Below, one piece after another: positions 1-11,900 of a stretch of DNA of 64,000 bases. The DNA is from Iris pallida. Its lineage: Eukaryota > Streptophyta > Magnoliopsida > Asparagales > Iridaceae. Within the stretch, counting starts at the first letter, position 1. The number at the start of each line of letters is the position of its first letter. Where the stretch lies: NCBI GenBank assembly GCA_029216955.1, contig JANAVB010044018.1, positions 1,465,121 through 1,529,120 on the forward strand, in the 5' to 3' direction. Made by a program: the position numbers and the translations under genes. Under the pieces are notes generated by a model. The model was given only the letters and a program-made list of their open reading frames with translations, ran no database searches and was not told the DNA's origin.

Positions 1-403
1 GAACCAGATGGCTTTGATCCTCCACCCTACCCTAGTCGATATTGCAATCTCTTCCCTTAGCTCCAGAAGTGACTTCGAGAATGACCTAGCCGCCTCTGGC
101 CTCATTCCCGTAGATCGGTTCTAGCAATCCAAGGATGCCGGCTTCCTGGACCCCAACAATCCCTCCATGCGCTGGCTGAGATTGAGACAGAAGAAGCCTC
201 CCCCGGTGAAGGAAGCAGGCAACACAGCTCGAGGTGACACCACAATGGCGTCCCCGAGAGCAGCATCAGATGATACCACAGCCGTGACCCCGAGAGCTCA
301 CATAATATCCTACCGCAAGAAGAATAAACACTCCCGAGAGCCCACGGCCATGACTACTAGGTCAGCCACAAAGCTCAACACCCACCCCCTCGCAGCCATC
401 CCA

Positions 404-1095
404 ATGCTGAACATCCTCTCGTGGAATGTTAGAGGGCTGGCCAATAAATCCAACTTGAGAAGAATAATTAGCCTCAAAAAAACTCACCGGGTCGACATAC
501 TAGTGGTCATCAAACCTAAAATTTCTCAGAGAAAACTCAAATCCATCCAGCTTAATTCAACTCGGCTTCCCGTCCGCGGTCGTCGGGTGCCATGACATCT
601 GGATCCTCTTCGCCGCCGAATGCCAATTCGGTATCGTGTAAGACTCGAAACAGGCGCTCTCTTGCTGGCTAGAGCACCACTCTCACACCCCGATCCTTCC
701 TCTCCGCTGTCTAGGGCAGCTGTAAATCCACCGAGTACAAGCTGCTCTAGGACACCCTGATGGACACCAACCTCCACCTCAACAACCTTCCATGGATCTG
801 TATCGGAGACTTCAATACGATCTCGTGCATAGAAGAGAAATCTAGGGGTCGCCCTCCCCCCCAGCCCGCCATGAATGACTTCAACTTCTTCATCTTCAAT
901 GCCCACTTGTCCCCCCTCCCTTTCTCCGGCAACGCTTTCACCTGATGTAACATGCAGGAAGGCGCCCGAAGACAATATTCCCATCTGGATCGAGCCTTGG
1001 TCGACAACCGTTGGTCCGACATGGAGCTCATCTCCAATCTCTCTCACCTTAACTCTACCGAATCGGACCATTCCCCTCTTCTAATCGAGATCAGC
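404..1095 (+). pseudogene. LINE ORF2 endonuclease domain, frameshifted
   Basis: Remains of the APE-like endonuclease that nicks target DNA for target-primed reverse transcription. The start reads MLNILSWNVRGLA, the usual beginning of plant LINE ORF2. A second piece in another frame carries WICIGDFNTI (the catalytic GDFN block, about 790-830). A third carries SHLDRALVDNRW and ESDHSPLLIEI (the terminal SDH block, about 980-1090). At least two frameshifts separate the three blocks, and a stretch around 590-750 has no good frame, so part is deleted or badly mutated. The next coding piece (1096-1893) is the usual linker between endonuclease and RT. Confidence 0.85.
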
Positions 1096-1889
1096 AGCAA
1101 CTCCAACCTAATCAAGAAACCCTTCCGATTCCTGGACTTCTGGAGATATCATCCTCAATTCAGGAACACCGTAGCCTCCGCCTGGAATTTGATGACTCAC
1201 CTTGACCCCCTGGTTCGTGTGGTTACCAAGCTCAAGGCAACCAAGGGCGTGCTTTCTACTTGGAACAAGCTGGCTTTCGGGAACATCTTCCAAGAGATTA
1301 AGACGATGGAGGATGATGTCACTCGTTCTGAGATTCTGTACGCCTTGAACCGCTCTGCGGAAGCTCGCATCGCACTCAACCTCACCAAAGCTCTTCTCAA
1401 GTCTCGGTTGAAGGTCGAGACAAAATTTTGGAAGCAGAAAGCCAGATTGACATGGGATGCTGAAGGCGACAGAAATTCCAGCTTCTTCCACGCTTGCATC
1501 AAAGATCGCAGACACCAACTTAATCTACACCAAATCTCCGACGAGAACGATATCTTACTTAATGACCAGCGGAGCATCCACGTGGCAACCGCTAACTTCT
1601 ATACTAAATTATTCTCCAAAGACGTCGTCGTTAAAGATGAAGAATTCTTGGCTAAGGTTTCCAACTTGATCAGTGAGCAAGAGAACTTGCATCTTTTTAC
1701 CCCCCTCCCGCCGCGAAGGAAGTCAAGGCAGCAGTATGGGCCCTCGACAAACACAGCACCCCCGGTCTTGATGGTTTCTCCAGTGTCTTCTTCCGATCTT
1801 GTTGGGATATCATCGAATCGGACTTTCATGCGACCATTGTTGTATTCTTCCAAGGTACAAGATACCCCAAATCCACCTCTCGAGCCAAC

Positions 1890-2890
1890 CTGATGCTTAT
1901 CCCAAAAAAGACAACCCGGAGTCCTTCAAAGACTTCAGACTGATCAACTTATGCACCTTCACAAATAAAATCATCTCCAAGATCATCGCGATCCGTATGT
2001 CCACTCTTCTTCCCAAGATAATCTTCGAAGAGCAAAGCGGCTTTGTCCCTGGACGGAACATCACCGACAATATCCTTCTAGCCCAGGAAATGATAACTTG
2101 CATGAAATTCTAATTCAGGAGTGGGAACGTCGCCATCAAACTCGACATGGAGAAGGCCTATGACCGTCTGGACTGATAATTCATGATTTGGGTGTTCAGG
2201 GCTTTTGGATTCTCTGAAACTTGGATTGACGTCATCTTCAGATCCATCAGCAACTCCTGGTTCTCCACAGTCATCAACGGACAAGACGACGACTTCTTCA
2301 AATCTAGCTGCGGGGTTCGTCAGGGAGACCCTCTTTCTACCACCATCTTCATCATCGCCGCCGAAGTGCTCAGCAGAAACCTGAATAGTATGCCAAATAC
2401 CCCCAGATTCTACCACTTTCTTACCACCACTGGCTGCTCTTTAATTACTCATCTGGCCTACATAGACGACATCCTTATCTTCTCTTCCAGTGACGTCGGG
2501 TCAGTGGAGGTGGTCAACAGAACTCTTGAGAAATACACCAAATGCTCTGGCCAACGAGTCAACACTGACAAAAGCATAATCTATACCCATCACAAAGCCG
2601 ACCGGAACCACTCGACAACTCTCGCCAACCTGACATCCTTCTCCATCGCTTACCTGCCGTTCTCTTATCTATGGTGCCCGTTGATTTATAGTAAATCAAA
2701 TTTGGTCATCTTCGAAGGGCTTGTGAACAAAATAAGAAAAAAAATCGAGGGATGGCATAACGCGACCCTATCGCCGAGTGGAAAGATGATTCTAATCAAG
2801 CATGTCTTATCATCCATCCCCATCTATACCCTGGCAGTCTGCTCCCCCCAAGAAGGTTTTATCATCGTTAGAATCCCTTTTTGCTAACTT
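1890..2890 (+). pseudogene. LINE ORF2 reverse transcriptase domain, broken
   Basis: L1-clade reverse transcriptase in pieces. The first piece (to 2113) has FKDFRLINLCTFTNKIISKI and EEQSGFVPGRNITDN, both standard RT blocks. The second (2183-2887) has GVRQGDPLSTTIFIIAAEVL and the catalytic block as AYIDD, where most plant LINEs have YADD. The thumb/connection region follows with SPSGKMILIKHVLSSIPIYTLAV. A stop at 2113 and a disrupted junction near 2175 break the frame. The sequence after 2887 (to about 3120) still encodes the typical GGLGFSRLAHIIDASSIKLWW block in another frame. Confidence 0.9.
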
Positions 2891-3345
2891 CTTTTGGGGA
2901 TACCTCGACGAAAAGGATAAGCACCACTAGGCCAGCTGGGATACCATGGCCAAACCTACTGATACGGGCGGACTTGGCTTCAGCAGACTAGCACACATCA
3001 TTGACGCCAGTTCTATAAAGTTGTGGTGGAAGCTCCGTTTGGATACATCCATCTGGACTCGATTCATGAAGGCTAGATACTTTCAACATTCCCACCCCAC
3101 GACGGCTGTAGCCAACAGTTGATCCTCTGTATCCTGGCGCCGTATCCTCCATGGCCGGTACCTCGACAAACCCTTAATCCGCCTTCATCTTGGAAATGGT
3201 AGCTTGCCGCTGTGCCACGAGCAGTGGCTCGACAACGATGATCCTCCAACTATCCTCGTCCGCTCCACCTAATTGTACGATCTGTGATTTATCGGACTGC
3301 GCCTCGGGGTGAAGGTGGGACCGAATCCGTGATTGGCTGGGGCCG

Positions 3346-3951
3346 ATGGCGACGATCGACCTCGCCGTCGCTGAAGTACAGCTCAATGACTTCTCTGACG
3401 CCTTAAGGTGGACTCCCACCTCCGGTGGAACATTCACGATGGCCTCCGCCAGGATCGTGGTGAGAGGCACCAGCGTGCCGTCTCCGTTGATCGCACCTGT
3501 TTGGCACTCCTGCGTCTCCAACAAATGGTCTGTTCTACTTTGGAGGGCTCATCGAAGGAAGCTTCCTACCGACGACTCCCTCACCTCCATCGGCTTCAGC
3601 CTTACTTCCAGATGCCATTGCTGTACTTTGCCTCGATCAGAAACAACTGAACACATCCTGCTCTCCGGTGACCTCGCCACTCAGTTATGGAACTGCCTCT
3701 CTCGCCGATACGGGCAGGTTCATCGGGCCGGGGGCTTCAACGATCTCCTCGCCAACTGGGGCATCTGTCACGAGCATCAGTTCGTCGTAGCCGCTGGTAT
3801 TTGGGTGCTCTGGAAGAACCGAAACAAATACAGGTACGAAGGATGCCAATACAATCCTATTCAGCTGAACATGGAAGCCCTCCGACAAATTCTCAAGATG
3901 AGGAGGCATTGCACACACTCTCCGGACCGTTTTTGGAAGGCGCTGACCTAA
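3346..3951 (+). pseudogene. LINE ORF2 C-terminal zf-RVT region
   Basis: An open stretch of about 200 residues covering the zinc-binding region found after RT in plant LINEs: VWHSCVSNKWSVLLWRAHRR, then CHCCTLPRSETTEHIL with the Cys-Cys-His spacing of zf-RVT, then the C-terminal WVLWKNRNKYRYEG block. It ends at a natural stop. Nothing resembling a C-terminal RNase H follows, so this LINE belongs to the group without RNase H or has lost it. Confidence 0.85.
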
Positions 3952-4073
3952 CCTCGGGGTCGGTTGCGAATCCTGTTTTTGGTTAACGACCTCTTTTTGT
4001 TTTTGTTTCTGCTTTCTCCTCGCGCGTGGCACGTTTACTTGTATAGGCTACGGCATTTTGTGCCTGATACATC

Positions 4074-4118
4074 AATAAAGCTTCTTTGTTCAATATATAT
4101 ATATATATATATATATAC
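4074..4118 (+). repeat. LINE 3' end: AATAAA signal and (AT)n tail
   Basis: AATAAA at 4074-4079 is followed 13 bases later by a run of about 13 AT dinucleotides (4092-4118). This is the 3' end of the LINE. The tail is dinucleotide rather than plain poly(A), which fixes the right border of the insertion. Confidence 0.8.
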
Positions 4119-4119
4119 A

Positions 4120-4516
4120 AAGGTTTTATACCGTTTCTCAATCCGAATTTACATCAATTTAAACATCGAGGTTGTGTTGGATTCGATCTGCTCTGTTCTG
4201 TTCTTTCCTTTTCTTTTTCATCTATAGTTTTGTTTACTTCTTTAGAACTTTATAGATTGCCTTTGTGCTATAGTATAGTAAGTGTCGTTAGTAGTAACCC
4301 CTGGTTAAGACTGCAATATCGTGACAAGTAATACCATAACCATGTATATTGTTTCTTTCAATAAAATTGTATATTGTATGATTTTAGATAGGACTTCATG
4401 GGCCATGATTGTTGGGGTTTGACCATAGCAAAGATTATGATGAATAGGTTATGACTGGCCAAGGGAGATGAGTGAGGTATTATATTTCGAGGACAAATTT
4501 TTTCTAGGGGTATGAT
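4120..4516 (+). other. 3' internal remnant of element E, upstream of its left LTR
   Basis: Non-coding. From about 4186 it matches 59464-59799, the DNA just before the right-hand E LTR (shared TTCTTTAGAACTTTATAGAT, the shared GAGGACAAATTTTTTCTAGG-like polypurine region, and so on). It ends in the purine-rich tract TTTTTTCTAGGGGTATGAT directly before TGTAAATACC. Internal 3' sequence therefore sits on the outside of the left LTR, as in LTR-internal-LTR-internal arrays. Bases 4120-4185 are not shared and may be flanking DNA. Confidence 0.7.
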
Positions 4517-6329
4517 TGTAAATACCTAATTTTGGGAGGGGTATTTTTTATTTCAATAATTGTATTAGTGATGGTAATATTTATTATTATATGTATTGGT
4601 TGTGTGCTAACTAATTAGAATAGACCATATAATTAGTTGGTTAGTAGACTAGCCTATTTATTACACTTGTGTTACTGGACCCAATCAGACTTGACATGAC
4701 GCATAGTCCAACAATTAGATTGGTATGACACTTGGACCAACACTTTAGCTTAGACTCAATTAGACTCATTAGTCATTCCATTTGATAATTAGAGATTAGT
4801 CCAATTTGCCAAATTAGGATTAGAAGCTTCCATCCATTAATTAGCCTTCATGACAAACTTGGAGAGCATTTTAGTCATTTTTTATTGCATGGAAAGGGTC
4901 CTCTTGGTCGACCCTATTAGAGGGAGAGGCTCTCTCTATCTTCCTCTTTATTTGTGCCATTTAATTCTAATTTGGTGTTCTTTCCCAAATTGGTCCATCC
5001 CTTCATCAATTCCTTTTAATTCCACTTGAATTTTCTTTCCAATTCTCTTCATTCTCACCACTTAGAGGAGCCTAGGAGCTTAGTAGCTAGGAGCACAAGG
5101 GGCTACTTTGTGACTCCATTTGGACATTGATCCACACTCGTTGCTCAGGACCACAAGCGAATACATTCTCTGATAGTTTTTATTATCTGATATTTGATAT
5201 GATCCATGTACTTAATGATGTTCTATTTGATTCCTGACACGATGGTTACATGAATCAGTTGTTATGGGTTCCGTCATGATATATTGCTTTTTACATCTCA
5301 TTCTACACCTGATTGCCATGCTCATATGTTGACTCCATATTATGATTCTCGTATCGTGACGGGACTCGAATTATATTATTGTGGATAGCCAATCCTATTG
5401 GATTGAGCCGTACTATTGTGCTATTATGGATAGCTAATCCAATTAGATTGAGCCGTACAATTATGCTATTGTGGATAGCTAATGTTATTGGATTGAGCCA
5501 TACTATTGTGGATACCCAATCATATGTTACCTGTATGATTGAGCCGTACTATTGTGGACATTGTTTAATGATTAAACACTTATTAGGAATGACGATTTAA
5601 AACACATAGTTGGTTCAGTTCCTTTCAGCCTATTTCATATCCATTGCGATACTCTTTATTTCTCCATCTTCTTGTTCTTATTGCATGATATGCTAGATAG
5701 TTTGCATTTCTATCTCTCATACTATTATGGTACAATTTTATATTCATACCATGCATTATATTGACTACTACTATTTATAACATTTATCATATAATTGGAA
5801 CTATTACTAGAGTTATGTGCTTCGTTCCAAGCCTGACTGGATATATTTTTTAGATGATGTAGTTGGAGTACATGAAGACTTGACTCAGGAGTGATTAGTT
5901 CCAGCTGAGGAGACGCCACCAGTAGTGACTGAGTTAGTTTAGATATTAGTACTGCATTTGTCTCCAGCTTTTAATACTTCGAGATGTTATTATTTATGAG
6001 ACTGTTTTTGTTGAGATAGTTAGACTAAAAGACTTCGAATGTAGATTTGGGTTGTATTATGCTTCTAGACTTATCTTGGATTATCATTTCATATCTATTA
6101 TGTCGTTATCGTGCCATTCATCTATCTTAGAGTTTATTGTGATTGAGTACGAGTATTATCATCTTATCCTCCGTATGGAGTTGAGATATCATAGACAGGT
6201 TTCATATATTATTATGTGATATATATTAGTTAGTATTGTTGACCTAGACAATGTTCTAGTATCGATGTTGCGGCGTAGGCTGGACGTACCTACGTTCTCG
6301 TACCCTTACATTGGGTATGGGTCGTGACA
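4517..6329 (+). repeat. Left LTR of old element E
   Basis: Begins TGTAAATACC after a polypurine-like tract and ends GTCGTGACA before a TTTGTGGTGGCCCATG stretch that also follows the LTR of element G. The first 590 bases or so match the right-hand copy at 59800-60408 with many differences and small indels. Beyond that the two copies stop aligning by eye, so one is rearranged or they come from different subfamilies. No open reading frame of interest. It contains a short tandem array at 5373-5553. Confidence 0.7.
5373..5553 (+). repeat. Tandem repeat, about 45-55 bp unit, about 4 copies
   Basis: Four imperfect copies of a unit containing ATTGTGGATAGCYAATCC followed by ATTGAGCCGTACTATTGTG. The array lies inside the left E LTR. 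Any peptide read through it is a by-product of the repeat. Confidence 0.75.
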
Positions 6330-7258
6330 AGTTTTTGTGGTGGCCCATGTAGGTCAGGCTTCATAATTAGAGCGATGTCGTGTTAGTGTGACAACTTAGT
6401 TATATTACTGGAGCCTGCGATAGAATATAGGGAATAAGATATTAAGATGAGAGGATACTCAATCACAAGTTGGGATTCCTTGAGTAATTTCTGGGACGAC
6501 CCCCGAGAATCTTACTATAAACTCTATCTTGATATATGTTTCCACTTGTTTCTGTCTACTCTTCCTTGTTCGTTATTGAATTTAATTCTTGGTGTTCATT
6601 GTTGACTTTGATTTTGTATCGAGATGAATTTTATGGACTAAGTTAAGGTATATTCTGATGGCATATTTGATGATGACAGTGTGAAAGGTAAATGTCTACT
6701 TTAGTTATGGAGTCTAAAGTTTATCGCAGCCATACTAACTAGCATGGCGAAGACAAAGAGCTTAATTTTGGATATACTTATTTTAGTCATAGAATTTAGA
6801 GTTTTTTGCAGCCATACCAGTAGGTATGGTGAGAATTCTAGATAATATGATCATAGAGGTTTATACCTTAGTTGGACTGTATCGTTTATCGTAGCTATGC
6901 TTACTGGTGTGGCGAGGATCCTGGGTAACATGATTACAGATAGACGTATATGATCACCAGATTGTATCTTAAGTTAGTTCTTAACATATCATCTGTATCA
7001 TTCCACTCTTGTTATTATAAAATTTTATTCTATCACCTCCTCTAGCTCAGGAATAGCGATATCCTTACTTCCTCTAGTCCAGTTCCTTTTAGAGCTTTAT
7101 TCTATAATTCTCGAGGTTCCTTGGATAGTGTAGTAGTTTGGTAACGTACAAATATGTTTGTGTCATTGAGTATTAGTGTTGATTGATGGGAGTATAGCTT
7201 GTAAGTCTGTGAGTGATTCCTGGTTGGACATGTGAGCTATAGACATCAATTTAGAGAT
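6330..7258 (+). other. Element E internal DNA, island 1 (non-coding)
   Basis: Follows the left E LTR. It starts with the stretch at 6334-6357 that is nearly identical to 53412-53435 behind the first LTR of element G, a candidate primer-binding region. Further in (about 6704-6930) there are three imperfect repeats of about 80 bp around GCAGCCATAC...AGYATGGCGA. No coding potential seen. Element A interrupts it at 7264. Confidence 0.6.
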
Positions 7259-7263
7259 AACTC
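7259..7263. repeat. Target-site duplication of element A (left copy, AACTC)
   Basis: AACTC precedes the TGTTTGCC end of the LTR here and is repeated at 37944-37948 directly after the CTTCTACA end of the other LTR. The match proves that 7264-37943 is a single insertion. Confidence 0.93.
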
Positions 7264-7659
7264 TGTTTGCCATTGATTTGTAAAAGAACAGAACAATTAT
7301 CGGAGGACTGAACTTAGACTCACAATACAAACTCGCTTGTACAAAGAAAGCCTAAGGACAAAAACCTAGGTACAACAATCTAAGTACAATTGTTTATTTT
7401 AGATTCTGGGAGGTGACGATAGAGGCTCGGGAAGCGACAGCAGCTCTGCCTTACTCCTTGGACGATCAGATGCAGCCTTGGCTCTAGAGAAGAAGTACTT
7501 GGCGTTGATGAAGAAATGCTCTCTTTGTTCTCTCTGTATGCTCATCTCTCCTTTCGATCTCTGTATACTTTCTCTCTGATTCTCTCTCTGGATCCGGGCC
7601 GGGGTCCTCTCTTCTCTCTCTGTCCTCGTGTGTCTCTGTTGCAAGGGAATGGCACCTTG

Positions 7660-7668
7660 CTATTTATA
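7660..7668 (-). promoter_or_regulatory. TATA box of element A 3' LTR
   Basis: TATAAATAG on the minus strand, at the same place in all three LTRs of this family (also 37121-37113 and 61362-61354). It sets the U3/R border a few tens of bases downstream. Confidence 0.75.
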
Positions 7669-7979
7669 AGAGTGGGGGGGGCATCATTAGGGTTTTGCAA
7701 TGATTGCCCATTCTCGAAAGTCGACGGTCTGAAAGTTAATTAATCTGGGCCGTTCATCTTGCATATAATAGATTTAAGCAATTAATGTGATTGCATTAAA
7801 TCTCTGTGGACAATAAATGTTGATTGCCATGAATATTCGCGACTTGTAATGGCCTGCCACGTGTCTAATTTGCTCGATTTGATTTGATCTGGGCACTTAT
7901 TACAACAAATCTGATTAGGATTTGTTAACACCCACAATTCCAGGAAGATAAGACTGCCACGTGTCTCAATCATCTTGGC

Positions 7980-8465
7980 AGAGCCACAGATAAGTAGGTC
8001 GTATGAGGCTACATGGCCGCATGAAGATGGACAGCCGTATGGGGATGAACAGCCGCATGAAGATGGACAGCCGCATGGGAGTGGGCAGCCGCATGCTGAT
8101 GGGCGGCCGCATAAGAGATGCAGCCGCATGCTGATGGGCGACCGCATAAAGGATGCAGCCGCATGCCTCGAGATTAAATGGATTCTGTCAGCTGTGAGAA
8201 GATTTTCTTCTCTTTCCTAAGGATGCGCCATTACGTCAGTCATTATTGTGCCTTTTTGTCAGAGCTATCATTTGTCAGAGCTGTCAGCCGTCATGGCATT
8301 AAATACAGCAAAAGACGAAGGAAAGAGCTGTTGAAGGCCACGTGGCTCCTCTCTAGGCTGCATGAAATTATTCGAGCTGCATAGACTCTTGAGCCGCATG
8401 GATCCCTGAGCCGCATGGGCTCTCTGAGCCGTATGGGGACCCTTGGCCGCATGAACCTTTCTTTA
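7980..8465. promoter_or_regulatory. Cluster of GCCGCAT motifs in U3 of element A 3' LTR
   Basis: By hand I count ten exact GCCGCAT copies, most as GCCGCATG, plus one-base variants (GCCGTATG, ACCGCATA, GCTGCATG). They form two blocks, about 8010-8170 and 8380-8455. In the first block they are spaced about 15-20 bases apart with AGATGGACA-like spacers. The block lies upstream of the LTR TATA box on the element's sense strand, the position of an enhancer or silencing target. The function is unknown; the clustering is direct observation. Confidence 0.8.
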
Positions 8466-8485
8466 TTCTTTTTCATGTTTCTACA

Positions 8486-8531
8486 AGACCCCCTTCAAAG
8501 TTTTCAATTTGCAAAATTGAAATACTTTGAA
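8486..8531 (-). promoter_or_regulatory. Polypurine tract and overlapping hairpin of element A
   Basis: On the minus strand the tract reads CTTTGAAGGGGGTCT directly before the LTR start TGTAGAAAC, the usual plus-strand primer. It is the 3' arm of an inverted repeat at 8494-8531: TTCAAAGT...ACTTTGAA outside and CAATTT...AAATTG inside, with one bulged base. The same arrangement occurs in D and C. Confidence 0.8.
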
Positions 8532-8865
8532 TAAGAAGCATGGCTATGTGTAAACTCCTCTGGTCGCATAGGATGTTCTGGCTGCAAGGGTGTCTCAGCC
8601 GCATAGCCCCCTCAGCCGCATGGCCATCTGAGCAGCATGGTTGTTCCAGCCGTATGGCCATCTGAATCGCATGGGCTCCTTGCCACGTCTTCATGCCATG
8701 TGTGTAAATATTTTTCATTGATTACCTTTGATTTACTGTCAAATTCAAGGCCGCTTTTTGGGGCAGGATCCCAAGAGTTTAGCTTAAATAATCAGATCGC
8801 CTTGATAACCGAAGAGTCGGTTATTCTGCACATGAATCGATGCGTCGGTCCATTGGGGTTCTGTC

Positions 8866-8874
8866 TATAAATAG
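8866..8874 (+). promoter_or_regulatory. TATA box of the antisense PMD gene of element A
   Basis: TATAAATAG on the plus strand, 84 bases before the ATG at 8958. The PMD genes of C (23331-23339) and D (62660-62668) have the same word at a similar distance. The gene therefore has its own promoter, outside the LTR and opposite in direction to gag-pol. Confidence 0.75.
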
Positions 8875-8957
8875 CAGGGTGTTTGGGAAAGACTTTCTTT
8901 TACTTTCTGCTATTGCCCTAGCTATCTTGTCTTCGTCCTTCTTCTCTGATCATAGTA

Positions 8958-11900
8958 ATGGCTCCCAAGAAGACTGTTGCGGCGAAGAAGGTAGCGTCTT
9001 CATCGGCGGCGAAGGGTAAGAAAGCTGCTTCTGCGGTGACGAATGTAGCAGCTCCTCCGCCAGCTGACGTGCCCTTAGTTCACCCCAACATCCACCCCGC
9101 TATCGATGGTAAGGACCTTTGTGTGAGTTTGGAAGCCTAACTGTCATGTCTATGTCGCATATTTTATGCGCGAGTCTTCATCTTCATGTGTGCCGCATGT
9201 ACATCTCATGGTCAAGCCGCGAGCTGCATGAGAATCGTTGCTGTGGCCGCATACGTACTTCGTCAACGAAGTCGCATAGGCTGCGCTGAGCCGCATAGAC
9301 TAGTACAAATTTGTTTGTCACATGAACAACGTAAACTTATCCGAACTCTGAGAGCCATATGAGAGCACTGCCGCATGAACCTTTACTGAACGGAGCCGCA
9401 TAAGTATTTTTATGAGTTGAGCCTCATGAGGCTCCATTAAGTTGGAGCCGCATAAGCTCGAAAACACCCATCGGTTCTCTTTGTCCATATTTTTGACTTA
9501 TTTTTTTGTCTTCTTTTTTCAGTGAATTTCCCAGTTAACGTTGCGGGGGAACCTCTAGTGGGTCGTGCTCAGGCCGCTATGGGCTATAGGTACGATCAGA
9601 TAGTTCGGTATGTGGCAGACCAGCTTCCTAGTGACGAGCCTTTGACGAGAATAAATGCCCTCAAGAACCAACCTTTTCACTTCCTATGTGCCATGATGAA
9701 TTCGGGAAAATTGGAAGGAGAATACCTGAAACCTGCATTCTTCTTCGGAGACACTTTGACTGTGAAGAACAGTCAAGTTCTGGATATATCGAATAACTGG
9801 AGCTTCATTTCTAACGGGATTACGATCTGCATCCCTCAAATGGAGCGCCACGTCCTACTATCTTGGTTCAATATGTTCTCGCTGGACAGGAAGATAGAGG
9901 AGTCTTTGACTCATACCCGGAATGGGATATTTGTGGGCGACATCCATTACAACAATAGCATGAAGTCAGTGTGTGCGAGCAAGGTGCATGCCAGCCGTTA
10001 TGTAATGGGATTGGCCCCGGGTGCTTTCTTGAATGTGTCGGGTCCCAATTTTATGTTTTCTTCAGCCGATACTTTCCTGAACCAACTTGCTCGGAAAGGC
10101 TCCTATCCGATTGGCCGGTTGGCACTCCCAAGTTGGATACACCCCATCCCCTCATGGATCAATCTGTCAATGTGGATCTCGTAAAAGTATGAGATTTTTC
10201 TGCGTGAGATTGGTCTTTATCATGCTATTCGGGGCACCAGCCATGGCTTACCTGTAAACAAGAAGTTATTCATGGCTTTGCTGGAGATGTACAACTGTCG
10301 TACGGGAACCTTCTATACCCCTGTAAGGGAAATGGGGCTTGCACTCCATGAGATGCATGCGATCTCCAAACTTCCTTGGGGGGATGAAGCTTTTGAAGCA
10401 TACACTCCTACGAATGAGGAGTTCGAAGAGTTGGAAGAACGATACCCGGGATTCGTGGCTACTTATCAGGAAATACTGTGCCATTATAGTACGTGCCAAC
10501 ATATATCCAAGAAGGAAAGCAGCTCGAAAGGGAATACTCCCCATACTAAGGACTGGGTGAACTATCTCTTCTCGACGGGAGCCTCATGCCGAGTTACTTC
10601 CTGAGGTCCTCAATCCCGGAAGGCGGTTCAGGCTTTGATGTCATCGACAAAGAGGGTGGCCTCCACCAGCGACAGATTTGGGAGCCAGACCGACTCTTTT
10701 GGTTATTTTTATCAGGATACCCAAGAGCTGTCAGAGAAAGTGCTCCTAGCAGGATTTTTGATGGTATGGCTGCGAAATTATGTAGTCTCAGGAGGAGCTG
10801 GTTCTATTGAAAGAATCAGCCGTAATTTTATTCTTCCTGCTATGAAGCAAGTTTTTAGAGTGAAACTAGCTCTTCTTCCGGCCATGGTGTGCAGCATACA
10901 CCGTGGCCTCTGTACTTTTACATCCAAGGTCATCGCCCGCGAGGTGACAAAAGACTTTGAAAGGACTGAGCTGCCCTATCATTATCTGATGGGGTGGCTA
11001 TTAATGCACTACCGGTCTTTGATGAGACCGGGTTCTGAAGATGGCATGATTGCTGATGACGCTTTTATCTTCCGTTATCGCAACGAGCCTTGGGAGTACG
11101 ATACTATGCGTGCCTTTCGGATGGCGCTGGCGAGAGCAGATAGGTACAACTTTTTCGTATCCGTCCCTCGTTTCACTGCTGAGGAAATAGCGGACGTACA
11201 TCTCGACGGTATTGGTCCTCCTCAACTTTTAGACGGCCAGATGCTTTTGTGGTTGCGTAACATTCGCGCCGCCCACTTGGTATACCGCAACCGTAATGCT
11301 GTCTTTCTGGAACCTTACCTGCCTAGCAGGTTTGCTCGTCAGTTTGGGTACAACCAACTTTTTCTGGACAGTCCCAGTTCTTGTCTGGGTTTTGAAGGTA
11401 GCCTCCTTGATGGCATCAGGGCCTGGCATTACTATGATACATTTCATACTCGTGCCACTTTCTCGGTTCCTGCCATTGAGGCGTCGGTGGAGATTTTGTA
11501 CATGGCGGCCTTGTACCATGTCATGGCAAAAAAGCTCTCCATTGGTTTTAGCCCGGGTACCAGTTTTATTATTGGTACTGGCTTGGATGAGAAGCCCCAA
11601 GGGGCTAAGACGAGGAGGAAGAAGAAGAATAGAGCCGAAGTGCCAGACTCAGACTCCACCACTGCGGATGATGAGGACGAGGAGCGTGATGCAGATGACT
11701 CTTCCTTCCTGGTGGAAGATATTGGGGCAGATCAGCCGCCTATTTTGTTAAATGAGATGGCGGCGGATCAACCACCCGTCGCACCTGGTTCTGTACGGAA
11801 GCGTAGCAGACAAATTTTCCCTGTTGGCGGTATTCTTTATTCCCGAAAGTTGGCTGCGACTAGACGTCGCAGGCTAACTATAAGGGAGAGAAGCGAGGAG

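Larger units (their letters stand above)
1..4119 (+). mobile_element. Decayed L1-type LINE, 5' end outside window
   Basis: A non-LTR retrotransposon read on the plus strand. In order it shows an apurinic-type endonuclease start (NILSWNVRGLA), GDFN and SDHSPL endonuclease motifs, L1-type reverse transcriptase, a cysteine/histidine zf-RVT region, a stop at 3949-3951, an AATAAA signal and a dinucleotide (AT)n tail. The parts lie in several frames with stops between them, so the copy is dead. No RNase H domain follows the zinc region. Bases 1-403 are upstream sequence with no recognisable domain, possibly the end of ORF1. The 5' end and any target-site duplication are outside the window or not visible. 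Orientation and class are secure; subfamily is not. Confidence 0.93.
7264..8485 (-). repeat. 3' LTR of element A
   Basis: Starts TGTTTGCC and ends CTTTTTCATGTTTCTACA on the plus strand. Matches 36714-37943 and 61006-62264 along its length. On the element's sense (minus) strand, U3 is the high-coordinate half rich in CATGCGGC; a TATA box lies at 7668-7660, followed by a short R/U5 with CT/GA-rich leader. The short peptides readable inside it (for example at 7399-7644) are LTR sequence, not genes. Confidence 0.93.
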
